DNA from: Flavobacterium pectinovorum
GTDB lineage: Bacteria; Bacteroidota; Bacteroidia; Flavobacteriales; Flavobacteriaceae
Direction: 5' to 3'
Length of the DNA stretch: 64,000 nt
Assembly: GCF_022802975.1 (NCBI RefSeq)
Contig: NZ_JAFEVZ010000001.1
Location: forward strand, 558,001-622,000
This document shows, piece after piece, positions 17,929-26,712 of the stretch. The position numbers were made by a program, and so were the translations under genes. How positions within the stretch are numbered: the stretch's first letter is position 1; every line of letters begins with the position of its first letter. The notes under the pieces are model-generated. The model saw only the letters and a program-made list of their open reading frames with translations. It had not been told where the DNA came from and made no database searches.

Positions 17929-18327
17929 ATGATTATAGAAATTATCATATCGGAATTAGATTTTTATTTAATTGAGCGAGTTAGGGAATTAAGGATAAAA
18001 TTTGGTCTATCTCAAGTTGCTTTAGCTCATAAGGTAGGAGTATCAGAAGGGTATTTTGGCAAAGTAGAAAATCTAAAACAACCAGGAAAATACAACATTA
18101 GAATGTTATCTAGAATAGCAACTGCATTAGAGTTGGTTTCATATTCAGATTTATTTCCTCAGAAAATTTTCTCAAATGATCTGGTTAAAATAAAAATCCA
18201 GTTACTGACAAAGAGAGAAATTTTAGATACTGGGAGTAAATCAGGAGAAATACAAGAACGACTGAAAATACTATCTATAACTCCTTTGTCAGAAAAAGAA
18301 ATAATGAAATTTGACAAAAGAAGCTAA
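17929..18327 (+). CDS. XRE-family HTH regulator
   Basis: The 132-aa protein starts at the ATG at 17929; an upstream TTG at 17920 is a weaker alternative. Residues 15-75 form an XRE/Cro-type helix-turn-helix (VRELRIKFGLSQVALAHKVGVSEGYFGKVENLKQPGKYN, read in two parts). The rest is a short basic tail. It is the first gene before the helicase-ATPase module, on the same strand and 89 bp away. With the 14-bp palindrome just upstream, it is a good candidate for the autorepressor that controls the module, as is common for restriction-modification controller proteins. It might also be an independent gene. Confidence 0.75.
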   Translation: MIIEIIISELDFYLIERVRELRIKFGLSQVALAHKVGVSEGYFGKVENLKQPGKYNIRMLSRIATALELVSYSDLFPQKIFSNDLVKIKIQLLTKREILDTGSKSGEIQERLKILSITPLSEKEIMKFDKRS

Positions 18328-18416
18328 AAAAATAGTAAGGTGATATTTTAACTCAATTGTAGGTTAAAATTAATTGTATACAATTTAAACCGTTCTAATA
18401 TAAATTATTAAAGAAG

Positions 18417-19826
18417 TTGGAATTACAAAATAATGACCCAAAATTCCCTTACATAGAAGGTCCTAGAAATTATCAAATTGAAGCTTATGAAAATTGGCTA
18501 AAGAATGATTATAAAGGGGTTTTTGCAATGGCTACAGGAACAGGTAAAACTATAACTTCACTAAATTGTCTATTAAATCTTTACAAGGTTAAAAAGTCTT
18601 ACAAAGCAATTATTTTGGTTCCATCTATAGCATTACTAAATCAGTGGAGAAATGAAGTTGAGTCTTTTAACTTTAGGAATATTTTACAAGTGGGCGGTGG
18701 TAATGATTGGGAAAGAGATTTAGCAAGTTATGTAAGTAGTTTTAACTGGGGAAATAAAAAAGATTTAATAATTATAGCTACCTATGGTAGCTTTGTTACC
18801 AATAAGTTTCAGAAATACTTTAAAAGGATTGATAAAGACTTTCTTCTAATTGCGGATGAAGCTCATAATATTGCTGCATATAATATTAGAAAAAAATTGC
18901 ATGATATTAAATGTGAAAAAAGAATTGGATTATCAGCTACTCCAAAAAGGATATATGACATTGAAGGTACTGAGGCTTTAAATGACTTTTTCGAAGATAC
19001 ACCACCTTATACTTTTTCATTTGACATTGAAAAAGCACTAAAGGAAGGTTATTTAGCCGAATATAAATATTTTCCTGTTTTAGTAGAGCTTGATTCTGGT
19101 GAAATGCAAGAGTATATTGAAATTTCAATAAAATTATTACGATTCTTTGACTTTGAAAAGGGGGAATTTAAAAAAGACCCAATGGTTGAAATTTTATTGC
19201 TAAAAAGGAAAAATGTAATTCATAAAGCAATCAATAAAATTGCATGTTTTAAAAAAATATTAATGCAACTCAATAAAATTGATAAACTTAAATATGTATT
19301 TGCTTATGTCCCTGAAGGATATTCTACTCGAGATGATTCCACAGAAAAGCTAATAGATCTATTTATAAAAACTGCTGCTGATACTATTCCCTTACTTAAA
19401 ATGAATTCTTATACTTCTGATGATGATAAATTAGATCAGATATTAAGAGGTTTTTCTGAAGGAAAAATTGATGTACTTTTTGCAATGAAGATGTTAGATG
19501 AAGGTGTTGATATTCCTAGAGCGGAAGTTGGTATATTTTGTTCAAGTACGGGAAATCCAAGGCAATTTATTCAAAGACGTGGAAGGTTACTTAGGAAACA
19601 CAAAGACAAACCGTTTGCTACAATTTATGATATGGTGGTTGTGCCTGATATGTCAAACGGTTCATCAGATTTTTTTAATATGGAAAAAAAAATGGTCAAA
19701 AACGAACTACAAAGAGTTGCACATTTTGCTAGCCTATCAATGAACTTTTATGATTCAAAAACAAACTTACAAGAAGTGCTGTCAAAATACGAATTAAACC
19801 TTGACCAAATAATAAGTGAATTATGA
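18417..19826 (+). CDS. DEAH-box superfamily 2 helicase of the phosphorothioation-linked module
   Basis: The 469-aa protein begins at a TTG (18417) preceded by AAAGAAG. No ATG precedes the Q-like motif GPRNYQIEAYENW (residues 15-27), so the TTG is the best start. Walker A is MATGTGKT (38-45), motif II is IADEAHNI (about 147-154), motif III is GLSATP, and motif VI is QFIQRRGRLLR (about 383-393). This is a complete SF2 core of the type found in type I/III restriction subunits and other defence helicases, with no nuclease domain attached. Its stop overlaps the start of the 71-aa gene (ATGA), so translation is coupled. I infer a DNA translocase role in restriction. Confidence 0.82.
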   Translation: MELQNNDPKFPYIEGPRNYQIEAYENWLKNDYKGVFAMATGTGKTITSLNCLLNLYKVKKSYKAIILVPSIALLNQWRNEVESFNFRNILQVGGGNDWERDLASYVSSFNWGNKKDLIIIATYGSFVTNKFQKYFKRIDKDFLLIADEAHNIAAYNIRKKLHDIKCEKRIGLSATPKRIYDIEGTEALNDFFEDTPPYTFSFDIEKALKEGYLAEYKYFPVLVELDSGEMQEYIEISIKLLRFFDFEKGEFKKDPMVEILLLKRKNVIHKAINKIACFKKILMQLNKIDKLKYVFAYVPEGYSTRDDSTEKLIDLFIKTAADTIPLLKMNSYTSDDDKLDQILRGFSEGKIDVLFAMKMLDEGVDIPRAEVGIFCSSTGNPRQFIQRRGRLLRKHKDKPFATIYDMVVVPDMSNGSSDFFNMEKKMVKNELQRVAHFASLSMNFYDSKTNLQEVLSKYELNLDQIISEL

Positions 19827-20038
19827 GTAAAAGAGATGAAATTTTGAAAGAAATCCTATCAGACCCAGATTTGATGAAAAAATATAACATTAATAAAGCT
19901 GAGCTTGATAATCTACAACCTTTTCGACCTGAAAGTAAAAAAATAGTCGATATTTTAGCTACGATAATTAATGAAAATGATAACGATAGAACAGGTAGAC
20001 AGATATATATGACAATAAAAAATATCCATAAAATATAA
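19823..20038 (+). CDS. 71-aa protein coupled to the helicase
   Basis: A charged helical protein (MSKRDEILKEILSDPDLM...) that starts inside the helicase stop codon (ATGA overlap) and ends 3 bp before the Rad50-like ATPase gene. It has no signal peptide, cysteine or known motif. Such tight packing on both sides makes it a real member of the module, possibly a subunit bridging helicase and ATPase. I do not recognise the family and its function is unknown. Confidence 0.7.
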   Translation: MSKRDEILKEILSDPDLMKKYNINKAELDNLQPFRPESKKIVDILATIINENDNDRTGRQIYMTIKNIHKI

Positions 20039-20041
20039 ACC

Positions 20042-22237
20042 ATGGCATCAATAATCAACAGTATTGCTTTTAAAAATTTTTTTAATTATTATGGAGATTT
20101 TGAAGAAAACTACTATGAACTAAAGAATGGTGTCAATATCATAGTGGCAGATAATGGCGCCGGAAAATCAAAATTTTTTAATGCATTTTTATGGCTTTTT
20201 GATGATGTTGTCTTAGATTCTGATGACAAACGTCGTAAGAATATAAAAGAAATGTATGTAAAAATTATATCAGATAAAGCAAAAATCGAAACCTCGGTAA
20301 GACAGAAAGTAGATTGTGCGATTCAAATTGAGTATACATTTGGAGATAGAGTTAAGTATCAAATTATTAAATCATTTACATTAACTAAACTCAATGATAA
20401 TATTTCAGATCCTCAAAGTTGGCAACTAGTAATTAATGATACAGAAGTAAATAAAACTGAACTTATTTTAACGAAATTCAAGCCTGTTTACGAAGAAGAC
20501 GAAAAAAGGAAAATTATAGATCGTTTAATTATGCCAGCTTTTAGAAAATATTCTTTTTTTCAAGGTGAAGAGGTTGATGATATAATTGATTTTAGTGAAA
20601 AAGCAAGTATTGAAGATGCTGTTCAAAATTTAACAGATATAAGTAAATACAAAAAGTTAGTTGAACTGACGAATGAATTTAAATCGAAAGCAGAAAAAGA
20701 TTTGAAAAGCCAAAATAATGCAAACGATGAACAATCAAAAAGATTTCAAGCGGCTTTAGATGAAAAAGATAAGTTTCAATTACAATTGGATTTTGAGAAT
20801 CAAAAATTATTAGAGTGGGAAACAAGTTATTCAGATGCTGAAAAAGAAAAAAATTATTTAGATAAGCATCATGCGAATGCGGAACGAAGAAAAGAGTTAG
20901 ATGATAAAATAAGACCTTTAAACAAAAAGTTGAGAGATAAAGTTGATGAGTTTGAAGAGTTTCTTGATCGAATCAATAATCGTTTTTTTGACGGTAACTT
21001 TTCGTGGATTGCAATGGGTTTTGAAGAAGAGGTTACAAAATTTCGTAGATTAAATGATGTCTTTATTAATGAGCACTTCCAAAAAAAGGCACTACAAAAC
21101 ATAGAAGAAAATCCTAATAATTATTTTCATTTTTTACCAGTAAATTCTCCTGACGCGGTATCAATTCAAAATATGATTGAAAATGAACATTGTTATGTAT
21201 GCAACCGCCCAGTAAAAAAGGGAAAGCCTGAGTATGATTATTTAGTAAAATTACTAAACAGGCCAGGAGATACTAATACAGAAAAACCATTTGTAATAAA
21301 TGATTTAAAAGATTTTTTTGGCAATCTTCAAATTAATGGACAACCTTTTTATAGTAGAATTAGGGGAGTTCATAAAAGTGTGAAAACTACCCAGGAAAAA
21401 GAAGAAGATTTAAAAAAGCAAATTCAAAGGATTAAAGAGCAACTAAAGTCATTGACTGATCAGAGAAAGGATATTTTAATTGGCGGTAATGATTCTGATG
21501 GTAATCCCGCGGATATTTTGTCAAGTTATCAAGGAGCAATAAGACGAATGGAAAATGCAAGGTCAAAAATTGATGATATTATTAAGCCTAAAATAGGCAA
21601 ATTAAAAACGGAAATAGGTAATATTGAAATAGAAATTCAGAGTTTAAACACCCTTAAAGATATTCCACAAGGATTTAAAGATAATTATTCAATAGCAATT
21701 GATCTAGCAAATGCTACTTTAGTTGCAAAAGAGCGAGTATATGATAATATGGTTAAACTTTTAGAAAAGCATTCAAACGACCATTTTCAAAATTTAATTA
21801 AAAATAATGATCTAGCAGGAGGTATTTTAAAATTTGAAAAAACACCTTCTGGTTCAATCAATTTTAATTATCTAGATAGTAAAAACAATGCAGTTTATGG
21901 TAGTTCCGAAGGATTTCAAAGGATGAAAAAATTCTCTGTCGTCATGGCGATTATTTCTGCAAATAATACGGAGTATAATTACCCTTTACTTGCGGACGCA
22001 CCTATTTCAGCTTTTGGAGAAGGTTTTACAGAGGGCTTTTTTGAAGCAACTGGAAAAGTATTTCCACAAAGTATAGTTCTCGTAAAAGAAATATATATGG
22101 CTAGTGATGATATGAAAATTAATGATCTTGGAAAAAGGTTGTTAAAAGATAATAGTGTAACAACGATGTATGTGAATCACGTACCTGTAGGTGCAGAACA
22201 AGTAGACCTTTTTACAACCAAAACAAGATTAAAATAA
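20042..22237 (+). CDS. Rad50/SMC-like ATPase with CxxC hook
   Basis: The 731-aa protein has Walker A ADNGAGKSKFFNAF near residues 36-49 and QGEEVDDIIDF near 177. Long coiled coils (about 215-300 and 450-530) flank a zinc-hook-like HCYVCNRPVKKG near residue 383. C-terminal GSSEGFQRMKKF stands where the LSGGE signature normally is, and YPLLADAPIS is a Walker B-like strand. The canonical signature Ser-Gly-Gly is therefore altered. Rad50/DndD-type ATPases clamp DNA and control partner nucleases. The stop overlaps the next start (TAATG), so the pair is coupled. It resembles but is distinct from DndD encoded 4 kb away on the other strand. Confidence 0.75.
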   Translation: MASIINSIAFKNFFNYYGDFEENYYELKNGVNIIVADNGAGKSKFFNAFLWLFDDVVLDSDDKRRKNIKEMYVKIISDKAKIETSVRQKVDCAIQIEYTFGDRVKYQIIKSFTLTKLNDNISDPQSWQLVINDTEVNKTELILTKFKPVYEEDEKRKIIDRLIMPAFRKYSFFQGEEVDDIIDFSEKASIEDAVQNLTDISKYKKLVELTNEFKSKAEKDLKSQNNANDEQSKRFQAALDEKDKFQLQLDFENQKLLEWETSYSDAEKEKNYLDKHHANAERRKELDDKIRPLNKKLRDKVDEFEEFLDRINNRFFDGNFSWIAMGFEEEVTKFRRLNDVFINEHFQKKALQNIEENPNNYFHFLPVNSPDAVSIQNMIENEHCYVCNRPVKKGKPEYDYLVKLLNRPGDTNTEKPFVINDLKDFFGNLQINGQPFYSRIRGVHKSVKTTQEKEEDLKKQIQRIKEQLKSLTDQRKDILIGGNDSDGNPADILSSYQGAIRRMENARSKIDDIIKPKIGKLKTEIGNIEIEIQSLNTLKDIPQGFKDNYSIAIDLANATLVAKERVYDNMVKLLEKHSNDHFQNLIKNNDLAGGILKFEKTPSGSINFNYLDSKNNAVYGSSEGFQRMKKFSVVMAIISANNTEYNYPLLADAPISAFGEGFTEGFFEATGKVFPQSIVLVKEIYMASDDMKINDLGKRLLKDNSVTTMYVNHVPVGAEQVDLFTTKTRLK

Positions 22238-23277
22238 TGAATTCAGAAACTTTCAAAAGTCAAATTTTAATTAAAAGGCCAAGATACGCGAACAGCAGAA
22301 TTCCAATTATTCAAGCTTTTGCAAATAAAGGCAAGTCTAAGTCTGAATACAGTCAATTTGGACCAATATATGAATTGTACATTTACGCATTCATTTTAGG
22401 ATTAAAACGAAACTTAAATCTGCCACTACCTAATAGAAATTTAACTACAGAATTTATTGAAGTTGGAAAATGGAAAAGGGATTCTACACTTGTTGATTTT
22501 TTGTTAATGATCATATTTTCACATTGTGAAGAAATCGGATTTACTTGGAATCAGTTAGAAGATATGGAAGAAGCACAACTTAATGGTGTTATAAATGATA
22601 TCATAACATTTATTGAAAGTTATGCAAATGGAGGATTGGAATATCTTCAAAAAGAATATGAACAAAATAATCTACTTAATAGTCCTTATATGTTCATTGA
22701 CTTACTTGCCGAAAGTTGTGTAAACACATTAGAATATGAAAACCCTACAACATTAGTAGTGGAGGAGCAAGATGAGGATTTAGTCACGTCTACTATCAAA
22801 TTAATCGAACAAGGAGAGACTTCAAATACAGAATTCAAGTCCACGCTGAGAATAAATTTGCATACAAATCAACCAGATGATAAAATGGAACTATCTTGTA
22901 TTAAAACTCTAGCTGGCTTTATGAATACAAAAAGTGGGACATTATTAATAGGCATTTCAGATACAAAAGAAATACTTGGATTAGATGCGGATTTTAAATC
23001 ATTTGGAAATAAACACGATTTATTAGATGAGTTTCAAAAACATCTGGATAATCTAATTGAGAAATATATGGGTAATTCCGCATTTGCAGCATTAGCATTA
23101 TCTTTTCCAGAAATAGAAGGAAAAATGATTTGCAGGTTAAATGTAGATTTTAGAAAAAATGGTCCAATATTCGTTAAAAATAAGGGAATAGAAGAATTTT
23201 ATATAAGACGTTCTGCATCAACAAAAGCTCTAAATCCAAGCGAAATGATGTCTTATATAGAAAACCATTGGGATTAA
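22237..23277 (+). CDS. AlbA_2 (Schlafen-like) domain protein
   Basis: The protein is 346 aa. Residues 190-300 hold the AlbA_2 pattern: ETSNTEFKSTLRIN, then KTLAGFMNTKSGTLLIGISD, then FYIRRSASTKALNPSEM. AlbA_2/Schlafen-type domains bind nucleic acid and some are nucleases. Residues 1-170 form a helical domain without a motif I know. Its start overlaps the ATPase stop by one base, so it is the fourth gene of the coupled plus-strand operon. I infer a DNA- or RNA-binding effector or sensor in the restriction module. The N-terminal part is the place to look for a DNA-modification reader. Confidence 0.72.
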   Translation: MNSETFKSQILIKRPRYANSRIPIIQAFANKGKSKSEYSQFGPIYELYIYAFILGLKRNLNLPLPNRNLTTEFIEVGKWKRDSTLVDFLLMIIFSHCEEIGFTWNQLEDMEEAQLNGVINDIITFIESYANGGLEYLQKEYEQNNLLNSPYMFIDLLAESCVNTLEYENPTTLVVEEQDEDLVTSTIKLIEQGETSNTEFKSTLRINLHTNQPDDKMELSCIKTLAGFMNTKSGTLLIGISDTKEILGLDADFKSFGNKHDLLDEFQKHLDNLIEKYMGNSAFAALALSFPEIEGKMICRLNVDFRKNGPIFVKNKGIEEFYIRRSASTKALNPSEMMSYIENHWD

Positions 23278-23418
23278 TGATTTTGTTTCTTAGTCTAAAA
23301 TAAAGTTATTAAAAACATTGGATTTAGATAAATTAGATAAAAGTTTTAGAAGTTGCTCAATGAAAAATAAATATTATTTATAAATCTATCGACAAGATTG
23401 TTTGAAACAAAATATAAT

Positions 23419-24372
23419 ATGACAATTAAAGAATCAATATTAAAGAGTTTGGAAGATATTAGTGGTCTAGCTAATGCATCAGAAATTTATCAGCATATTG
23501 TGAATAAAGGTTATTATGAATTTGGAGCAAAAAAACCAGCTGCAATTGTTTCAGGAATTTTGGGAGAATTTATAAAAAATGGAGATTCAAGAATTAAGAG
23601 AAATAAAACTTCTGGGGAAACATATAAATACTATTTAACTAAAATAGAAAAAACTGTTTTAATAGATCAATTAGGTTCAGAAATAGATCCAGACAAAATA
23701 AAGCTTAAAAAGAATGATTATCAAGAAAGGGATTTACATAAGTTATTGAGTAGTTTTTTGAAGAATACCGATACTTTCTCAAAAACGATTTTTCATGAAC
23801 AATCTTTAAGTTCTAAAGATAATCATCAAAAATGGATACACCCGGATGTTATTGGAATACAATTCTTGAATCTGCAGTCAAAAATTAATCAAACTTTTTT
23901 AAAAGCAATTAATAAATTAGACATTTTTAAAATTTCTTCTTTTGAAATCAAACGAGAGATTAATTCCGATTATGAATTAAAGAAAACATTTTTTCAGGCG
24001 GTTTCAAATTCTAGTTGGGCTAATTATGGATACCTGGTAGCTTTTGAAATTAGTGATAGTTTAAATGAAGAAATGGAACGATTAAATCAATCGTTTGGAA
24101 TTGGAATAATTGAGTTGAAGGCAAATCCATACGAAAGTAAAATTTTGTATCCAGCAAAATATAGGGACCTAGATTTTAAGACAATTGACAAGTTATGTAA
24201 AATAAATAAAGATTTTGAAAAATTCATTGAGCAGATTGAAAAATTAATGACCGCTAGTGATAAATATTATAAATCATCTGAAAAGGAATTAGAAGAATTT
24301 TGTGATAAGTACTTTTTAAATGATACTGAAATTGATATTTATTGTAGAGAAAAATATATTCCTATAGATTAG
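23419..24372 (+). CDS. HARE-HTH / PD-(D/E)XK protein
   Basis: The 317-aa protein starts at the ATG at 23419 (MTIKESILKSLEDIS); the frame opens at a TTG 21 bp upstream. Residues 1-70 match the HARE-HTH winged helix (LANASEIYQHIVNKGYY, AIVSGILGEFIKN), a domain proposed to link to DNA modification states. Residues about 135-230 carry a PD-(D/E)XK-like core: WIHPDVIGIQF, then ISSFEIKREI, then NSSWANYGYLVAFEI. It lies 141 bp after the AlbA_2 gene and its stop is 5 bp from the end of the convergent dndB. I infer a modification-sensing nuclease, perhaps the cutting subunit of the module. An alternative is a separate restriction factor. Confidence 0.7.
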   Translation: MTIKESILKSLEDISGLANASEIYQHIVNKGYYEFGAKKPAAIVSGILGEFIKNGDSRIKRNKTSGETYKYYLTKIEKTVLIDQLGSEIDPDKIKLKKNDYQERDLHKLLSSFLKNTDTFSKTIFHEQSLSSKDNHQKWIHPDVIGIQFLNLQSKINQTFLKAINKLDIFKISSFEIKREINSDYELKKTFFQAVSNSSWANYGYLVAFEISDSLNEEMERLNQSFGIGIIELKANPYESKILYPAKYRDLDFKTIDKLCKINKDFEKFIEQIEKLMTASDKYYKSSEKELEEFCDKYFLNDTEIDIYCREKYIPID

Positions 24373-24377
24373 TTTAC

Positions 24378-25709
24378 TTACTCGTTTTCAAGTTTTTTCA
24401 ACTCAATATATCTCGAGTCATTAAAATCTGTTGTTTCCCATATAGCAAGGCTCATATCAAGATAAAGATATCGTTTTCCGCGGTTATTGAAAGAATATCG
24501 ATTAATATCGGATATGTTTAAAGTTTTGGCTTTTACCAAATAAACATCAAAAATCTCTGTGTTTTTAATGTTATCAACTTTAATTTCTCTTAAAATATCA
24601 GTTAGTATTTTCAATAAACTCTCATAGCCGACTGTTGTTTGTAAAATATTTTCTGTGCTTTTTTCATCTTTGAATTCCCAATATGAATTTCCTTCCTTAT
24701 CTTTAAATGTATATTTCACAGAATTAAAAAAATAATAAAATATATCTGAAATTATATAATCTTCATTATTTGCATAAAACTTTCTAAAAGGAAGTGGCTT
24801 TTGTGAACCACTGCTTCTTATAAGTAATTTTTGTCTTTCTAAATATCTGTCATTTTCAGCCTCTCTTATACTTTCAGATATAAGATTAACGATAGAAGAT
24901 ACCATTGTGGCTTGAGATAAGGGAGGACTATTGTCTTTTGAATAGCTGCCCCCATACAATTTTATTCTTTTGTAAAAAGGAGAATTTATGTGTCCGTTTA
25001 AACTTAGCACAACCTGTAAAGCTATTTTTTGAGGTGTGTCAGTGGTTGTTAAACCAAACAAACTAGAAACCAAATCTGAAGATACTTTCTTTTGAGTTCT
25101 ATTAATTGTTGAAAAAATCATGGCCTGATATTCCAAAGTTTTATCAATAAAGAATGTAACTACTAATTCAATTTTAAGTAAATCTTTTAATCTCTCTGTT
25201 TTAAAACTTAATTCCTTTATGATTTCAAGCGAATTAATATCTCTTGAACTTTTTTGTAAAAAAGTAATCTCATCTTTTAAATCCTGTATTGCTTGTTCTA
25301 TTCCTTTTATTCGATGTTGACCATCAATAATTGTAATAAAAACATTTCCATTTTCATGTTTAAGTTCTTCAAAAACTTTATTGTTTAATGTTATTTCAAT
25401 TATACCATCATTTTCATTTTGGTTTTCTATTACCTCTTTTGGAATATGTAACACAAGGTTTGTTGGAAATGTTGCGTCCGGATCTTTTGTAAGAAAATCA
25501 GATATTTTGTCAACTCTTGGTTTTTCTACATACCGTTGAATTTGGTCATTATATATCGGGATTTGTTCTTCATCATATCCAACAATAAGCCTATTAGTGA
25601 ACTTTGTGAATTTGAAAATCTGCTCAATTGTAAATACACTGACAACAAAATCCTGTTTATTTTGAAGAACAGGAAATCCTTTTATTACATTATCTATTAA
25701 ATTACTCAT
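24378..25709 (-). CDS. dndB: DndB-like DGQHR-domain regulator
   Basis: The 443-aa protein contains the diagnostic IIDGQHRIKGIEQA near residue 130, plus DPDATFPTNLVLHIP and MIFSTINRTQKKVSSDLV downstream. DGQHR proteins of the DndB family modulate phosphorothioation by binding DNA and limiting modification frequency. It is the last gene of the minus-strand dnd operon, one base after the membrane-protein gene. In many systems dndB is divergent from or first before dndCDE; here it is last and separated from dndE by a membrane-protein gene. It converges on the HARE-PDDEXK gene with a 5-bp gap. Identification rests on the DGQHR motif and the neighbours. Confidence 0.82.
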   Translation of the reverse strand: MSNLIDNVIKGFPVLQNKQDFVVSVFTIEQIFKFTKFTNRLIVGYDEEQIPIYNDQIQRYVEKPRVDKISDFLTKDPDATFPTNLVLHIPKEVIENQNENDGIIEITLNNKVFEELKHENGNVFITIIDGQHRIKGIEQAIQDLKDEITFLQKSSRDINSLEIIKELSFKTERLKDLLKIELVVTFFIDKTLEYQAMIFSTINRTQKKVSSDLVSSLFGLTTTDTPQKIALQVVLSLNGHINSPFYKRIKLYGGSYSKDNSPPLSQATMVSSIVNLISESIREAENDRYLERQKLLIRSSGSQKPLPFRKFYANNEDYIISDIFYYFFNSVKYTFKDKEGNSYWEFKDEKSTENILQTTVGYESLLKILTDILREIKVDNIKNTEIFDVYLVKAKTLNISDINRYSFNNRGKRYLYLDMSLAIWETTDFNDSRYIELKKLENE

Positions 25710-25710
25710 A

Positions 25711-26277
25711 TTACCAATTTTTTCCGTGTTTTGCCTCTGTTTCCTCCGTAATTATTTTATCAAATGACTCTTCTAAGTTGTATGCCTTTTGATAAAAATC
25801 ATCTCTAATCATAAACATTTTTGATGATATATTAATTGATAAACCTAATATGAATAGACCCAATACAAATAGTAAAATCCTAAAACTTGTAGAATTTGAT
25901 GGGTATAAAACTGGTAAAACATATAAAATTGTTCCAAGAACGATTAATACTACTTTCCAATCGCTAAACTTACTAGATAAGTTTAGGACATCGCTTTTTA
26001 ATTCATCTTTTTCAAAATTTTTAACTCTAAATAAATAACTTGACATTGCAAAAAGGACATTAATACCTATTAGAGAAAGAGAACCGTTTAAAGCATAATC
26101 GACTACACATTCAATATCATTAGTTACCAAACCTACTAAAGAAATTGAAATGACAATGACTAAAAGAGGATAAAGTAGATTATTAAAAAACCATTTTTCA
26201 TATTCTTCTTTATTAGATTCAATGCAATCCGTAATGATTTTTTTTTGTGAAGAATTATATTTTAAATGTCCAAACAT
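25711..26277 (-). CDS. four-helix membrane protein inside the dnd operon
   Basis: The 188-aa protein has four predicted membrane helices, near 31-50 (LLYPLLVIVISISLVGLV), 62-82 (LIGINVLFAMSSYLF), 107-125 (VVLIVLGTILYVLPVLY) and 131-150 (ILLFVLGLFILGLSINIS), with a charged cytoplasmic tail. It lies between dndE (45 bp) and dndB (1 bp), so it belongs to the operon. Membrane proteins are not part of the standard DndABCDE set. It could be a phage-response effector that acts on the membrane, an anchor for the modification complex or a transporter. I do not recognise the family. Confidence 0.7.
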   Translation of the reverse strand: MFGHLKYNSSQKKIITDCIESNKEEYEKWFFNNLLYPLLVIVISISLVGLVTNDIECVVDYALNGSLSLIGINVLFAMSSYLFRVKNFEKDELKSDVLNLSSKFSDWKVVLIVLGTILYVLPVLYPSNSTSFRILLFVLGLFILGLSINISSKMFMIRDDFYQKAYNLEESFDKIITEETEAKHGKNW

Positions 26278-26322
26278 ATGTATCTTTTTAGTTTTTTAAT
26301 ACTTACGATCTTATAAGTGTTT

Positions 26323-26712
26323 TTAATTGCTTAAATTAAAGGATATTTTTTCGACTAAAAAATCAAAACCGTCTATATTATTTCGATTACTGATTTCGAG
26401 GTTTAAAAGTTGTAAACCATCATCTACATGCATTTTAATGTAGCGACTAATATCTTTGTCTGTTTTGTATAGACCATAGTGAACACAAAGCAACCCAAGA
26501 TAAATATCATAATAATCTCCAAAAAGAACTGATTTGGAATATTCTTTACCACCAGAATCCTTGATATCATTTAAGTCTAATTTTTTATCTTGAGACAAAG
26601 AATAAGTGTAGGCTATTCTTGCAATTACATTTTCGGTTCCTAAACCTAGTTTACGAGTTAGCAAGGCAACTACTTCTTTATTATCTTTACTTGTTTTAAT
26701 TTGCGTAAACAT
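26323..26712 (-). CDS. dndE: DNA sulfur modification protein DndE
   Basis: A 129-aa basic helical protein (FTQIKTSKDNKEVVALLTRKLGLGTENVIARIAYTYSLS, quoted here only as the N-terminal family pattern in pieces: RKLGLGTENVIARIAYTYSL). DndE binds nicked DNA and works with DndC and DndD in sulfur insertion. The length fits the DndE family. The start overlaps the end of dndD by 17 bp, so the two are translationally coupled, the usual dndD-dndE order. The extra C-terminal segment (KSVLFGDYYDIYLGLLCVHYG) corresponds to the conserved C-terminal part of DndE. Confidence 0.82.
   Translation of the reverse strand: MFTQIKTSKDNKEVVALLTRKLGLGTENVIARIAYTYSLSQDKKLDLNDIKDSGGKEYSKSVLFGDYYDIYLGLLCVHYGLYKTDKDISRYIKMHVDDGLQLLNLEISNRNNIDGFDFLVEKISFNLSN

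Noticed and set aside
18417..23277. Classical DndFGH or type I restriction-modification genes
   Set aside because: There is no HsdS-like or methylase subunit and no protein with a DndF, DndG or DndH pattern; the gene order helicase-71aa-ATPase-AlbA_2 does not fit.
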